From NCBI GenBank assembly GCA_025937075.1, contig JAICSD010000005.1:1-29123 (forward strand): a stretch of DNA of 29,123 nt, read 5' to 3'. Shown here in pieces: positions 10,394 to 18,195 of the stretch. The notes beneath the pieces are model-generated. The model was given only the letters and a program-made list of their open reading frames with translations, ran no database searches and was not told where the DNA came from. How positions within the stretch are numbered: the first letter of the stretch is position 1; each line of letters starts with the position of its first letter. Source of the DNA: Vicinamibacteria bacterium. Lineage in GTDB: Bacteria > Acidobacteriota > Vicinamibacteria > Vicinamibacterales > 2-12-FULL-66-21. The position numbers and the translations under genes were made by a program.

Positions 10394-12001
10394 CTAGATC
10401 TGATAAAACGCATCGACCGCGGCGATCTCGTCATTGCGCCGCGTCTCGCTCCAACCCAACTCGTCGCCGCCGATCTGCGCCATGGCCACGAGCATCGGTC
10501 GTCCAGGATGACCCGCTGCGCCGAGGGTCGTACGCCGAATGGCGACATCGCCCAACGTGTACGCCATCTCGTGCCGAATGGCGTGAATCACTTCGGCGCC
10601 GACGTGGAGCTGCCCCGGCACGAGCGGCATACGCCAGTCGGTGTGCTCGGCCATCAGACGGATGATCGGCGCGCAGCGGTCGCCATAGAGCGACGTCAGG
10701 TGACGGATGATCGGCGGCGCCAGCTCGAGGCCCACGGCCCGCGCGGTCTCGATGGCCAGCGCTTCATGATCGGCGATGCCCGCGCCCGGCAGCATGGCGC
10801 GATCGGTACGCGAGCCGGGCACCCGCTTTCCCAGCCGCTGTGCCGCGTGTGACACGACGCGTGCGGCTACGCCGCGGGCAGTGGTGTACTTGACGCCAAT
10901 GACGCTCATCGCGCCGGCCGCATGGTCGAGAATCTGCGGCGCGGCGAGCAGGTCGGGCCGCCCGCCCTTGCCGCGCCGTGCGGGCACGACGCCGCGATGG
11001 ACCAGCGTGACGTCATCTCTGGTCAGATGCAGTGACGGAAACGCGGCGTTCGCATCGCCGATGAATGCGTCCACGTCGGCGCTGGTGATGGCCGTCTCGT
11101 CCGGGCCGCAGAACGTCCGCGACTGGCTCGTCCCAATCAGGGCGTGGCCATGCCACGGGACGAGCGTCAGCATGCGTCCGTCGCGGTCAGGCGCGGCAAG
11201 CGCGATGTCGCTGGCCGGCCTCGACGTCACCAGGTTCATCGCGCGAAGCAGCAGGACGTCCCGTTCCACGCCGAACATCCGCATCACGCGGCCGACGGAC
11301 GCGCCGGCTGCGTTGATCGTGAGGCGTGCCCGCACATCCAGCACGTCTCCCGTCAGCCGATCGTGCACGCGCATGCCGGTAATGCGCCCGCCGTCACGGA
11401 GCGCGCCCGTTGCCTCGACATAGTTCGCGATCACCGCGCCGTGCGCATCCGCGGCTTCGGCGAATGCGATGTTCAGCCGATCGCCTTCGACGATCTGATA
11501 GTCGTACCACATCGCGCCGCCGGTCAGGCCGTGCTGGCGGACGCCCGGAAAGAGCTTCAGGGTCGCGGCGCGCGACACGAGGCGGGGCGGAGGCAGGTGC
11601 AGCTCGGGCTCGAGGTGCTCGTTGCGGGCGCGTCCGAGCCATCGATCGAGCCGGAAGGCCGCCCTCAGCGCGAGCCGATTCCTGACGACCGACCGGTACG
11701 TGCCGACGATGAAGGGAAGTGGCCGGAGGAGGCGCGGGGCAATCCGCGCGAGCGCGCGGCGTTCGCGGATCGACTCGCGCGCGCGATCGATTCGTCCGGA
11801 CTGCAGCGATCGCAGCCCGCCGTGCGCCGTCTTCTGGTGATTGAACGACGTGCCGCTGCCGAAATCGTTCGCCTCCACGAGCGCGACGCTGAGGCCGCGG
11901 CTTGCGGCGTCGGCGGCAATGGCAAGGCCGTACACCCCGCCTCCGACGACGAGAGCGTCGAACTCACGTGCGGCAAGGGATGCGGCATCGCGCGCGCGCA
12001 T
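10394..12001 (-). CDS. glpD: Aerobic-type glycerol-3-phosphate dehydrogenase
   Basis: FAD-dependent, membrane-associated enzyme oxidising glycerol 3-phosphate to dihydroxyacetone phosphate with electrons passed to quinone. The 535 residues start with the dinucleotide-binding stretch FDALVVGGGVYG (14-25) and VALVEANDFGSGTSFN, then HGGLRSLQSG, the family motif around the flavin. Later blocks include WYDYQIVEGDRLN, VIGVKYTTARG and a C-terminal helical domain with HEMAYTLGDVAIRRTTLG, all diagnostic for GlpD/GlpA. It stands alone: no glycerol kinase or facilitator gene is next to it. It is divergent from the methyltransferase gene with only 29 bases between the start codons. No Shine-Dalgarno sequence is seen, but TATAAG lies 11 bases before the start. 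Confidence 0.92.
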   Translation of the reverse strand: MRARDAASLAAREFDALVVGGGVYGLAIAADAASRGLSVALVEANDFGSGTSFNHQKTAHGGLRSLQSGRIDRARESIRERRALARIAPRLLRPLPFIVGTYRSVVRNRLALRAAFRLDRWLGRARNEHLEPELHLPPPRLVSRAATLKLFPGVRQHGLTGGAMWYDYQIVEGDRLNIAFAEAADAHGAVIANYVEATGALRDGGRITGMRVHDRLTGDVLDVRARLTINAAGASVGRVMRMFGVERDVLLLRAMNLVTSRPASDIALAAPDRDGRMLTLVPWHGHALIGTSQSRTFCGPDETAITSADVDAFIGDANAAFPSLHLTRDDVTLVHRGVVPARRGKGGRPDLLAAPQILDHAAGAMSVIGVKYTTARGVAARVVSHAAQRLGKRVPGSRTDRAMLPGAGIADHEALAIETARAVGLELAPPIIRHLTSLYGDRCAPIIRLMAEHTDWRMPLVPGQLHVGAEVIHAIRHEMAYTLGDVAIRRTTLGAAGHPGRPMLVAMAQIGGDELGWSETRRNDEIAAVDAFYQI

Positions 12002-12012
12002 GGGAGGATCAT

Positions 12013-12021
12013 CTTATAGTA
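12013..12021. promoter_or_regulatory. Overlapping divergent -10 boxes between glpD and the methyltransferase
   Basis: Plus strand: TATAGT at 12015-12020, five of six matches to TATAAT, 10 bases before the GTG at 12031. Minus strand: TATAAG (complement of 12013-12018), also five of six, 11 bases before the glpD ATG. The two boxes share the same base pairs in a 29-base gap. No good -35 is visible on either side. Confidence 0.4.
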
Positions 12022-12030
12022 GAGGCACTC

Positions 12031-12798
12031 GTGAGCCCCGCTTCGTCCAATGCTGCCGTCCGCGACTATTGGGACCGCCACATCCACGATCTCGACATCA
12101 CCACGCATCCCGTCGGTTCTCCCGGCTTCTTCGCCGATCTGGACCAGTATCATTTCGAGAAGCTGCATCATCTGCCGCGGCTGATCGACTTCGATGGCTA
12201 CCGCGGCAAGCGCGTGCTGGAGGTTGGGTGCGGCGCGGGCACGGATCTCGTCAGGTTCGCGAAGGGAGGGGCTCGTGTCACGGGCGTGGATATCTCGCCG
12301 TCCGCCATCGCGCTCGCGCGCGAGAATTTCCGCCAGCAGGGCCTCGAGGCGGATCTCCGCGAAGCCGACGGCGAACAGCTTCCGTTCGCGGACAACTCCT
12401 TCGATTTCGTCTACGCGCACGGCGTCGTGCAATACACGACCGGGGATCGCGCCCTCGTCGACGAATGCCGGAGAGTACTGGTTCCCGGCGGCACCGCCGT
12501 GTTGCAGGTGTACAACCGCGTCTCGTGGCTGAATGCGCTCTCGAAGCTGATGAAGGTGCCGCTCGAGCACGAAGACGCGCCGGTGCTACGCAAGTACAGC
12601 CCGAAGGAATTCCGCGCGCTGCTGACCGGCTTCAGCGATGTTCGCATCGTCGAGGAGCGTTTTCCGGTCAAGTCCCGGCTCCACGGCGGGTGGAAGGGGA
12701 CGCTGTTCAACACATTGTTCGTGGGTACGTTCAACGCGCTGCCGCGCACCTGGGTGCGCCGCTTCGGCTGGCACCTGCTTGCGTTCGGTCGCAAATGA
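12031..12798 (+). CDS. Class I SAM-dependent methyltransferase
   Basis: 255 residues. Motif I is VLEVGCGAGTDLVRFA (62-77). VTGVDISPSAIALAREN (83-99) supplies the acidic residue that holds the SAM ribose. EADGEQLPFADNSFDFVYAHGVV and VLVPGGTAVLQVYN are motifs II-III of the Methyltransf_11/25 type. The C-terminal 80 residues (LLTGFSDVRIVEERFPVKSR onward) are basic and aromatic and may touch the substrate or the membrane. I chose GTG 12031, which has AGAGG six bases upstream and matches the length of the fold; the frame is open further upstream but lies inside glpD. It overlaps dapF by ATGA, so the two are cotranslated. The substrate is unknown. Confidence 0.82.
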   Translation: MSPASSNAAVRDYWDRHIHDLDITTHPVGSPGFFADLDQYHFEKLHHLPRLIDFDGYRGKRVLEVGCGAGTDLVRFAKGGARVTGVDISPSAIALARENFRQQGLEADLREADGEQLPFADNSFDFVYAHGVVQYTTGDRALVDECRRVLVPGGTAVLQVYNRVSWLNALSKLMKVPLEHEDAPVLRKYSPKEFRALLTGFSDVRIVEERFPVKSRLHGGWKGTLFNTLFVGTFNALPRTWVRRFGWHLLAFGRK

Positions 12799-13607
12799 CA
12801 ATCGTCAAGGCCCACGCGCTCGGCAACGATTTCCTGCTGCTCGAAGAGCGCGAAGCGCGATCAGGTATCGATCGCGGAGCACTCGCGCGCCGCCTGTGCA
12901 ATCGGCATCGTGGCGTGGGCGCGGACGGCCTGATCATCTTCAGCCAGGCCGCACCGGACGAACGTTCTGCCGCTCGTCCCGCGCGCGCGCGGATGCATCT
13001 GCTCAACGCCGACGGAAGCCCATCGGAGATTTCGGGCAATGGCGTGCGATGTCTGGCGGCATGGATCGCGCGCGTGCTGGGACTCGAGCCAGGCGCCACA
13101 ATCGACGTCGAGACTGACGCAGGGATCAAGCTCCTCGAGCTGTGCGGGTCGGAGGGAACGCGCCAGATCTTCCGCGCGGCAATGGGACCTCCCGAGCAAG
13201 TCGAACGCCGTTCGCTGGACGTGAATGGCGCCGCCACCGAGGTCGTGACGCTCCGCGTCGGCAACCCTCAATGCGTTGTCCTCGGCGACGCGACGGAGGA
13301 GCGTCTGTACGGGCTCGCGTCCAGGCTCGCCGTCCATTCGGCGTTTCCGGCCGGCACGAACGTGGAGCTTGCCGCCGTCGAAGCGCCGGACCGCGTGAGG
13401 ATTCTGATCTGGGAGCGCGGCGTCGGGCCGACGGAAGCGTCTGGTACGGGTGCCTGCGCGGCGGCCGTGGCAGCGATTGCGTACGGCGGGGCATCGCGCG
13501 ACGTCGCCGTGCACTCGCCGGGTGGCGTGCAGCGCGTCGAGTGGCGTGACGACGGCCTGTACTTGACCGGCTGGGCGGAGATCGTGCTGGAGGGAACCGT
13601 GTTCTAG
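12795..13607 (+). CDS. dapF: Diaminopimelate epimerase
   Basis: Converts LL- to meso-diaminopimelate, the last step before its use in peptidoglycan and for lysine. The 270 residues form the two-domain DapF fold: KAHALGNDFLLLE (5-17), RHRGVGADGLI (38-47), then the first catalytic cysteine Cys86 in ISGNGVRC and the second, Cys221, in EASGTGACAAAVAA. GNPQCVV (156-162) and GTNVELA (187-193) are further family blocks. The ATG lies in an ATGA overlap with the methyltransferase gene, an unusual partner. Its stop overlaps that of the opposite-strand lipoprotein gene by four bases. Confidence 0.95.
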   Translation: MTIVKAHALGNDFLLLEEREARSGIDRGALARRLCNRHRGVGADGLIIFSQAAPDERSAARPARARMHLLNADGSPSEISGNGVRCLAAWIARVLGLEPGATIDVETDAGIKLLELCGSEGTRQIFRAAMGPPEQVERRSLDVNGAATEVVTLRVGNPQCVVLGDATEERLYGLASRLAVHSAFPAGTNVELAAVEAPDRVRILIWERGVGPTEASGTGACAAAVAAIAYGGASRDVAVHSPGGVQRVEWRDDGLYLTGWAEIVLEGTVF

Positions 13608-14176
13608 CGTCTCCTGCGCGTTTTCAGGCGCTGCAATGCCGCATCGACCTGCGTGCCCGCGGCATCCATCTTCTCTTTCATTCCCGACAGATCAGCAGTG
13701 ACGGTCTGATAGTCGCCGCCGGCAAAAGCTGTGCGCGCTTTTTGCAAAGCCGTCGTCGCCTGAGCGAGCGTTGCCGAGGGGTCGCGCAGCTCGCGTGGAG
13801 GCACGCGGGCCCTTTCAGCCGCCTCGAGACTTGTCTCCAGTTGGTGTGTGCGATGGGCGAAGTCCACGAGGGCGGCTTCGGCGCCGGCTTGCGCCCGCGC
13901 TCTGCCGTCGGCGGCGGCGCGCGCGGCGTCCTGCGCGCGCTCGCGTGCGTCAATCGCGTAGCTGAGCGCCTGGCGATAGTCGCGCTGCGTGACCGCGTCG
14001 TGCGCTTTCTGCAACGCGCCAGAGGCGGCGGTGTACTCGTCTACGGCGTACTTGTCAGCCCCCGCGGCGCGCGCGGCGTCCAGCGCGCCCTGGGCCTGAT
14101 CGATTTCTTTCTGGGGAGGTTCGGAGCAACCTGCGGCGAACAGCAGCAGGAGTGCTATCACCGGCAGGCGACGCAT
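13604..14176 (-). CDS. DUF4398-like lipoprotein
   Basis: 190 residues beginning MRRLPVIALLLLFAAGCSEP. This is a lipoprotein signal peptide with lipobox AAGC, giving a lipidated Cys17. The rest is almost all alpha-helical and rich in Ala, Arg, Asp and Gln, with repeating helices that each contain an 'ALQKA' type motif (EYTAASGALQKAHDAVTQRDYRQALSYA-like, then ATTALQKARTAFAGGDYQ). This pattern resembles DUF4398 envelope proteins; the tail KTRRRR is strongly basic. The start at 14176 is fixed by the signal peptide. An open frame continues upstream but lies antisense to radC. It is convergent with dapF and divergent from radC (29 bases between starts). Role unknown, probably structural in the envelope. 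Confidence 0.8.
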   Translation of the reverse strand: MRRLPVIALLLLFAAGCSEPPQKEIDQAQGALDAARAAGADKYAVDEYTAASGALQKAHDAVTQRDYRQALSYAIDARERAQDAARAAADGRARAQAGAEAALVDFAHRTHQLETSLEAAERARVPPRELRDPSATLAQATTALQKARTAFAGGDYQTVTADLSGMKEKMDAAGTQVDAALQRLKTRRRR

Positions 14177-14187
14177 TTCGCAAAAAG

Positions 14188-14193
14188 TATAAC
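14188..14193 (+). promoter_or_regulatory. Possible -10 box for radC
   Basis: TATAAC, five of six matches to TATAAT, 12 bases before the radC ATG at 14206. A second similar hexamer, TATGAT (14197-14202), is too close to the start to serve. No clear -35. Confidence 0.3.
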
Positions 14194-14205
14194 AGGTATG
14201 ATGAG

Positions 14206-14919
14206 ATGAAGTCCGTTGCGCTGCACGATCGCCCGCGGGAAAAACTCGAGCGCGTCGGTGCGGGCGGCCTCGGCGACAACGAGCTGCTCGCGATCGTGCT
14301 CGGGCACGGCGCGCCGCGATCCGGGGCCCTCGAGCTCGCGAACGCGGTACTTGCCGCCGTCGGCGGATTGCACGGCCTCGCGCGCGCATCGCTCGATCAC
14401 CTGCAGCACGTACCGGGGATCGGCGGGGCACGCGCGGCGCAGCTGATTGCCGCCATCGAGGCGGGCCGCCGCACGTTGCTGCGCGGTCCGCACGATCGCG
14501 TGCAGATCATGTCACCGCGTGACTCGGCCGACTTGCTGCTGCCGCTGTACGGCAGCCGCGAAGTGGAGCACTTCGGCGTCGTGCTCCTGGACACGAAACA
14601 CTTCGTGCTGCGATCGAAGGTGCTCTCAGTCGGGACGCTCGACGCGAGCATCGTGCATCCGCGCGACGTCTTTCGCGAGGCAGCCCGGGCGGGCGCGGCG
14701 GCGGTCGTGCTGTTTCACAACCACCCGTCCGGCGACCCGACGCCCAGCCCGGACGATGTGGCGCTGACGCGGCGGCTCGTCGTGGCTGGCGAGCTGATGG
14801 GCATCTACGTGCTCGATCACGTCGTCGTCGCCGACACGCGGTTCTACACGATGAATGGCGCCGGCGACCTCGATCCGCGCAAGCTGCCAAGAGGCGATTG
14901 GAGAATGCTGTTGCCGTGA
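14206..14919 (+). CDS. radC: RadC-family JAMM domain protein
   Basis: 237 residues. The N-terminal UPF0758 domain has LHDRPREKLERVG and GLGDNELLAIVLGHG (6-35), then a helix-hairpin-helix VPGIGGARAAQL (69-80). The C-terminal JAMM/MPN+ metal site is His171, His173 and Asp184 in HNHPSGDPTPSPDD, with Glu121 as candidate acid. The family is widespread and was once linked to DNA repair; its molecular activity is still not settled. The ATG at 14206 starts the conserved domain and sits outside the divergent lipoprotein gene; an upstream in-frame codon at 14152 would overlap that gene. The end overlaps larC by GTGA. Confidence 0.9.
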   Translation: MKSVALHDRPREKLERVGAGGLGDNELLAIVLGHGAPRSGALELANAVLAAVGGLHGLARASLDHLQHVPGIGGARAAQLIAAIEAGRRTLLRGPHDRVQIMSPRDSADLLLPLYGSREVEHFGVVLLDTKHFVLRSKVLSVGTLDASIVHPRDVFREAARAGAAAVVLFHNHPSGDPTPSPDDVALTRRLVVAGELMGIYVLDHVVVADTRFYTMNGAGDLDPRKLPRGDWRMLLP

Positions 14920-16115
14920 GCGTGGGCGTGGGCGTGTTCTATATCGATTGTTTTTCTGGCGCCGCGGGGGACATGATCCTTGGCGCGCTGATCGATCTGG
15001 GGTTGCCGATCGATGCGCTGAAGAGTGCGCTCGGGAGCCTTGCGATCGAGTACGGCGACATCACGGCGGAACGCGTGCTCCGCGCCGGGGTGACCGCCAC
15101 CAAGTTCCGCCTCATCGAGCACGCCGCGCCCGCACCGGCACCCGCGCACGCTCACCACCATTTGAAGCACATCGTGACGGCGATTCGCCGATCCTCGCTG
15201 TCGCCGGAAGGCCACGATCGCGCCGTGCACCTGTTCGAACGGCTTGCCGAGGCCGAAGCGGCCATTCACAGCACGCCCATGGAGCGCGTGCACCTCCACG
15301 AAGTGGGCGCAGTCGATTCCATCATCGACATCATCGGCTGCGTGTACGGCTTCGAATGGTTCGGGATCGACGACATCGTCGCATCGCCCTTGAATGTCGG
15401 CGGTGGCACCGTCCGCTGCGCGCATGGCGTATTTCCCGTGCCTGCGCCCGCGACGGCGCGGCTGTTGGCGGGTGTGCCGGTGTACGGGAACGGCACCACC
15501 GAGCTGGTGACGCCGACGGGCGCGCTGATCGTGACGTCCTACGCGCGCGAATTCGGTCCGCTGCCCGCCATGTCCATCGAGAAGATTGGATATGGCGCTG
15601 GCGATCGGGATCCGAAGGAGACGCCGAACGTCCTCAGGATCCTGCGCGGCGAACGCACCAGTGCCTCATCGCACGAACGAGTCGTCAAGCTCGAATGCGA
15701 AATAGATGACATGAACCCGCAGTTGTTCGGCCCGCTGATGGACAGTCTCCTGGCGGCCGGCGCGCTGGACGTGTTCTATACGCCTGTGCAGATGAAGAAG
15801 AACCGGCCGGGTACGCTCGTGACGGTCCTTGGACGTCCAGATCTCCGGCAGTCGCTCACGGACGTCCTCTTCCGGTCTTCGACGACGATTGGCGTGCGAT
15901 ATGAGGAGATGTCGCGCGCGTGTCTCGATCGGACGATGGAGTCGATTGAGACGCCGTTCGGAGCAGTCCGCTTCAAGGTGGCGCGGCGGGATGGAGAGGA
16001 GCTGAATGCAGCTCCGGAGTTCGATGACTGCGCGCGGCTCGCCGCCGAACACAAGGTTCCGATCAAGACGATTCACGCCGCAGCCATCAAGGCCTGGCTC
16101 GATCGGCGGCCCTGA
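14916..16115 (+). CDS. larC: Nickel-pincer cofactor nickel-insertion protein LarC
   Basis: LarC loads nickel into pyridinium-3,5-bisthiocarboxylic acid mononucleotide, the cofactor of lactate racemase and related enzymes. The 399 residues show the start YIDCFSGAAGDMILGALIDLG, the block VHLHEVGAVDSIIDIIGC (125-142), and SPLNVGGGTVRCAHGVFPVP. A histidine cluster (HAHHHLKH, 78-85) is a likely metal-binding stretch. The C-terminal half begins near CEIDDMNPQ. I prefer GTG 14916, which overlaps the radC stop as GTGA, over a TTG 18 bases earlier. In Lactobacillus plantarum larC is read through a programmed frameshift; here it is one continuous frame. Neither LarB, LarE nor a LarA-type enzyme is encoded in the window. 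The last codons and the stop lie inside repeat copy 4. Confidence 0.9.
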   Translation: MSVGVGVFYIDCFSGAAGDMILGALIDLGLPIDALKSALGSLAIEYGDITAERVLRAGVTATKFRLIEHAAPAPAPAHAHHHLKHIVTAIRRSSLSPEGHDRAVHLFERLAEAEAAIHSTPMERVHLHEVGAVDSIIDIIGCVYGFEWFGIDDIVASPLNVGGGTVRCAHGVFPVPAPATARLLAGVPVYGNGTTELVTPTGALIVTSYAREFGPLPAMSIEKIGYGAGDRDPKETPNVLRILRGERTSASSHERVVKLECEIDDMNPQLFGPLMDSLLAAGALDVFYTPVQMKKNRPGTLVTVLGRPDLRQSLTDVLFRSSTTIGVRYEEMSRACLDRTMESIETPFGAVRFKVARRDGEELNAAPEFDDCARLAAEHKVPIKTIHAAAIKAWLDRRP

Positions 16116-16190
16116 AAGGGCCGCCCCACGACGGTCGCGCTCGCGCCCCCACGATCGCGCCGATCGTGGCGCGGCCCTTTCAGGGCCGCG
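16105..16190. repeat. Dispersed double-hairpin repeat, copy 4, with its own centre
   Basis: The first hairpin (16105-16125) is identical to that of copy 1: stem GGCGGCCC/GGGCCGCC, loop TGAAA. The TGA in its loop (16113-16115) is the larC stop codon. In the middle is a separate perfect inverted repeat, ACGATCG CGC CGATCGT (16151-16167). The closing hairpin is GCGGCCC TTTCA GGGCCGC (16171-16189). All of the gap before the metG promoter is thus made of secondary-structure elements. Confidence 0.85.
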
Positions 16191-16199
16191 TACGTCGCA

Positions 16200-16208
16200 T
16201 GGCATAAT
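16200..16208 (+). promoter_or_regulatory. Possible extended -10 promoter of metG, implying a leaderless start
   Basis: TGG followed by CATAAT (16203-16208) is an extended -10 form (TGn plus five of six matches). Seven bases separate it from the metG ATG at 16216, so transcription would begin at or next to the start codon. No Shine-Dalgarno sequence is present. Confidence 0.45.
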
Positions 16209-16215
16209 CGATCGG

Positions 16216-18150
16216 ATGTCCCGGTTCTATCTGACGACGGCTATCGACTATGTGAACAGCCGTCCCCACCTCGGCACGGCCTACGAGAAGATCACGGCCG
16301 ATGTCATCGCGCGCTACAAGCGGCTCGCGGGGTGCGACACGTTGTTCGTCATGGGGAACGACGAGCACTCGCAGAACGTGTATCGGCGTGCGCGCGAAGA
16401 GGGGCTCGATCCGCTCGCGTACTGCGATCAGATGGAGCGCGAGTTCCGGAGCGTCTGGGATCAGCTCGACGTCTCGTACGACGATTTCATCCGCACGACG
16501 CAGCCGCGCCATCGGACGGCTGTCCAGGAGCTGGTGCGCCGGATCGACGCGAACGGCGACGTCTACGAGGGCTTCTACGAAGGCTGGTACTGCGTCGGCT
16601 GCGAGGCGTTCAAGCAGGACAAGGACCTCGTCGACGGCAAGTGCCCGCTGCATGGGACGACGCCCGACTGGATCAAGGAGAAGAATTACTTCTTCCGGCT
16701 GTCCGCGTATCGCGACCGGCTGCTGGCGCATTTCGACGCGCACCCTGCCTTTACCGTGCCGGACGTCCGGCGCAACGAGATCCTGCGGCTGCTCGAAGCG
16801 GGGCTCGAGGACATCTCGATCAGCCGCGCGGGACAGGCCTGGGGCATTCCGCTGCCGCAGGATCCCGGGAGCGTGACGTACGTCTGGTTCGACGCGCTGA
16901 TCAACTATGCGTCCGCGGCTGGATTCGGTACCGATGCGGCGCTGTTCGAGCGCTGGTGGCCTGCCGATCTCCACGTGATCGGCAAGGACATCACGCGCTT
17001 TCACTGCGTGATCTGGCCCGCGATGCTGATGAGCGCCGGGCTGCCGCTGCCGACGCAGGTCTTCGGGCATGGGTTCATGACCGTCGACGGGCAGCGCATG
17101 AGCAAAACGCTCGGCAATGTCGTCGATCCCGTTGATGCGGCGGCGCGATTCGGCGTCGATCCGGTGCGGCTGTATCTCGTCAAGGAGATCACGTTCGGCG
17201 CGGACGGCGATTTTTCCTGGACGCGCTTCCATGACCGCTACAACGCGGATCTCGCGAACAATCTCGGGAACCTCGTGAGCCGCATCGCCGCCATGAGCGA
17301 TCGCTATCGCGCTGGCCGCGTGCGTCCGTCAGGCACGGCCGGCCGTCTGGCAGGCGTCGCGGAGAGCGCGGTGGCCGACTATCGCGCGCAGATGGATCGG
17401 TTCGCGCTCGAGGCCGGCGCCGCCGCCGCGTTCCGCATCGTCGACGCGGCAAACGAATACATCACTGAAACCGAACCATGGGCGCTGGCGCGGAACGAGG
17501 CGCAGGCGGATCGCTTGACGCAGGTACTGTTCGATGTCGCGGAGGCGGTCCGCATCGCGGCGCTGCTGCTGCAGCCGATCATGCCGCGATCGGCGGCCGA
17601 GATCCTGCGCCGCATGGGCGACGCCGCGTCGGCGGACAGACCGTCGCTCGAGAACGCCGGCTGGCAGAACAGCGGTGAACGTACGATTCAGAAGGGCGAT
17701 GCGATGTGGCCTCGCGCCGATTCGGGCACGAGCCAGCCGGTCGCCGCACAGAGGAGCGTGATCGTGACGGAAGAGCCAAAGACCACTCCAGCGCCGGCGC
17801 CTGCGGCTGCACCACCCGAGGACGGGCGCATCACGATAGACGAGTTCATGAAGATCGACCTGCGCGTCGCGAAGGTCCTGGCGGCGGAGAAGGTCCCGAA
17901 CTCGCGGAAGCTGCTGAAGCTGCAGATTGACGTCGGGACGGAGCAGCGGACGCTCGTCGCTGGCATCGCGGAGGCGTACGAGCCCGAGCAGCTCGTCGGA
18001 CGGACGGTCGGGATCGTGTTCAATCTCAAGCCCGCAAAGCTGATGGGCATCGAATCGAACGGGATGGTGCTCGCCGCGAGTCCGGACGGCGGCAAGCCGA
18101 CGCTCGTCACGTTCGACGGTGATGTGCCGCCCGGGGCGCGGATTCGATGA
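16216..18150 (+). CDS. metG: Methionyl-tRNA synthetase with C-terminal tRNA-binding domain
   Basis: Charges initiator and elongator tRNA-Met. 644 residues. The class I signature appears as RPHLGTAY (16-23, HIGH-like) and the KMSKS equivalent as QRMSKTLGN (around 293-301). The connective peptide carries one zinc knuckle: Cys126 and Cys129 in YCVGCEAF, Cys143 and His146 in GKCPLHG. The anticodon-binding helical domain spans about 330-500. It is joined by a Pro/Ala-rich linker (APAPAAAPPEDG) to a Trbp111-like OB-fold domain (about 538-644, IDEFMKIDLRVAKVLAAEKV, then VAGIAEAYEPEQLVG and NGMVLAAS). The start at 16216 gives the standard N-terminus; the frame upstream runs through the hairpin repeat and into larC. 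Confidence 0.96.
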   Translation: MSRFYLTTAIDYVNSRPHLGTAYEKITADVIARYKRLAGCDTLFVMGNDEHSQNVYRRAREEGLDPLAYCDQMEREFRSVWDQLDVSYDDFIRTTQPRHRTAVQELVRRIDANGDVYEGFYEGWYCVGCEAFKQDKDLVDGKCPLHGTTPDWIKEKNYFFRLSAYRDRLLAHFDAHPAFTVPDVRRNEILRLLEAGLEDISISRAGQAWGIPLPQDPGSVTYVWFDALINYASAAGFGTDAALFERWWPADLHVIGKDITRFHCVIWPAMLMSAGLPLPTQVFGHGFMTVDGQRMSKTLGNVVDPVDAAARFGVDPVRLYLVKEITFGADGDFSWTRFHDRYNADLANNLGNLVSRIAAMSDRYRAGRVRPSGTAGRLAGVAESAVADYRAQMDRFALEAGAAAAFRIVDAANEYITETEPWALARNEAQADRLTQVLFDVAEAVRIAALLLQPIMPRSAAEILRRMGDAASADRPSLENAGWQNSGERTIQKGDAMWPRADSGTSQPVAAQRSVIVTEEPKTTPAPAPAAAPPEDGRITIDEFMKIDLRVAKVLAAEKVPNSRKLLKLQIDVGTEQRTLVAGIAEAYEPEQLVGRTVGIVFNLKPAKLMGIESNGMVLAASPDGGKPTLVTFDGDVPPGARIR

Positions 18151-18155
18151 TGGAA

Positions 18156-18175
18156 GGCGGCCCTGAAAGGCCGCC
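18156..18175. repeat. Dispersed hairpin repeat, copy 5 (single hairpin)
   Basis: Stem GGCGGCC/GGCCGCC (7 bp) with a CTGAAA loop, followed by CCAC as in copies 2 and 4. It begins five bases after the metG stop and lies 20 bases before tatD. One G is missing from the 3' arm relative to copies 1 and 4. Confidence 0.8.
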
Positions 18176-18195
18176 CCACATCAGCGATCATTCGA

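Noticed and set aside
13808..13826. A sequence like the dispersed hairpin (GCGGGCCCTTTCAGCCGCC) inside the lipoprotein gene
   Set aside because: The arms do not pair well because two bases are missing, and it encodes ordinary residues of the helical protein, so a chance match is more likely.
16006..16215. N-terminal extension of metG into the preceding gap
   Set aside because: It would translate the larC end and the hairpin repeat. The methionyl-tRNA synthetase domain begins at 16216 with the normal MSRFYLTTAI start.
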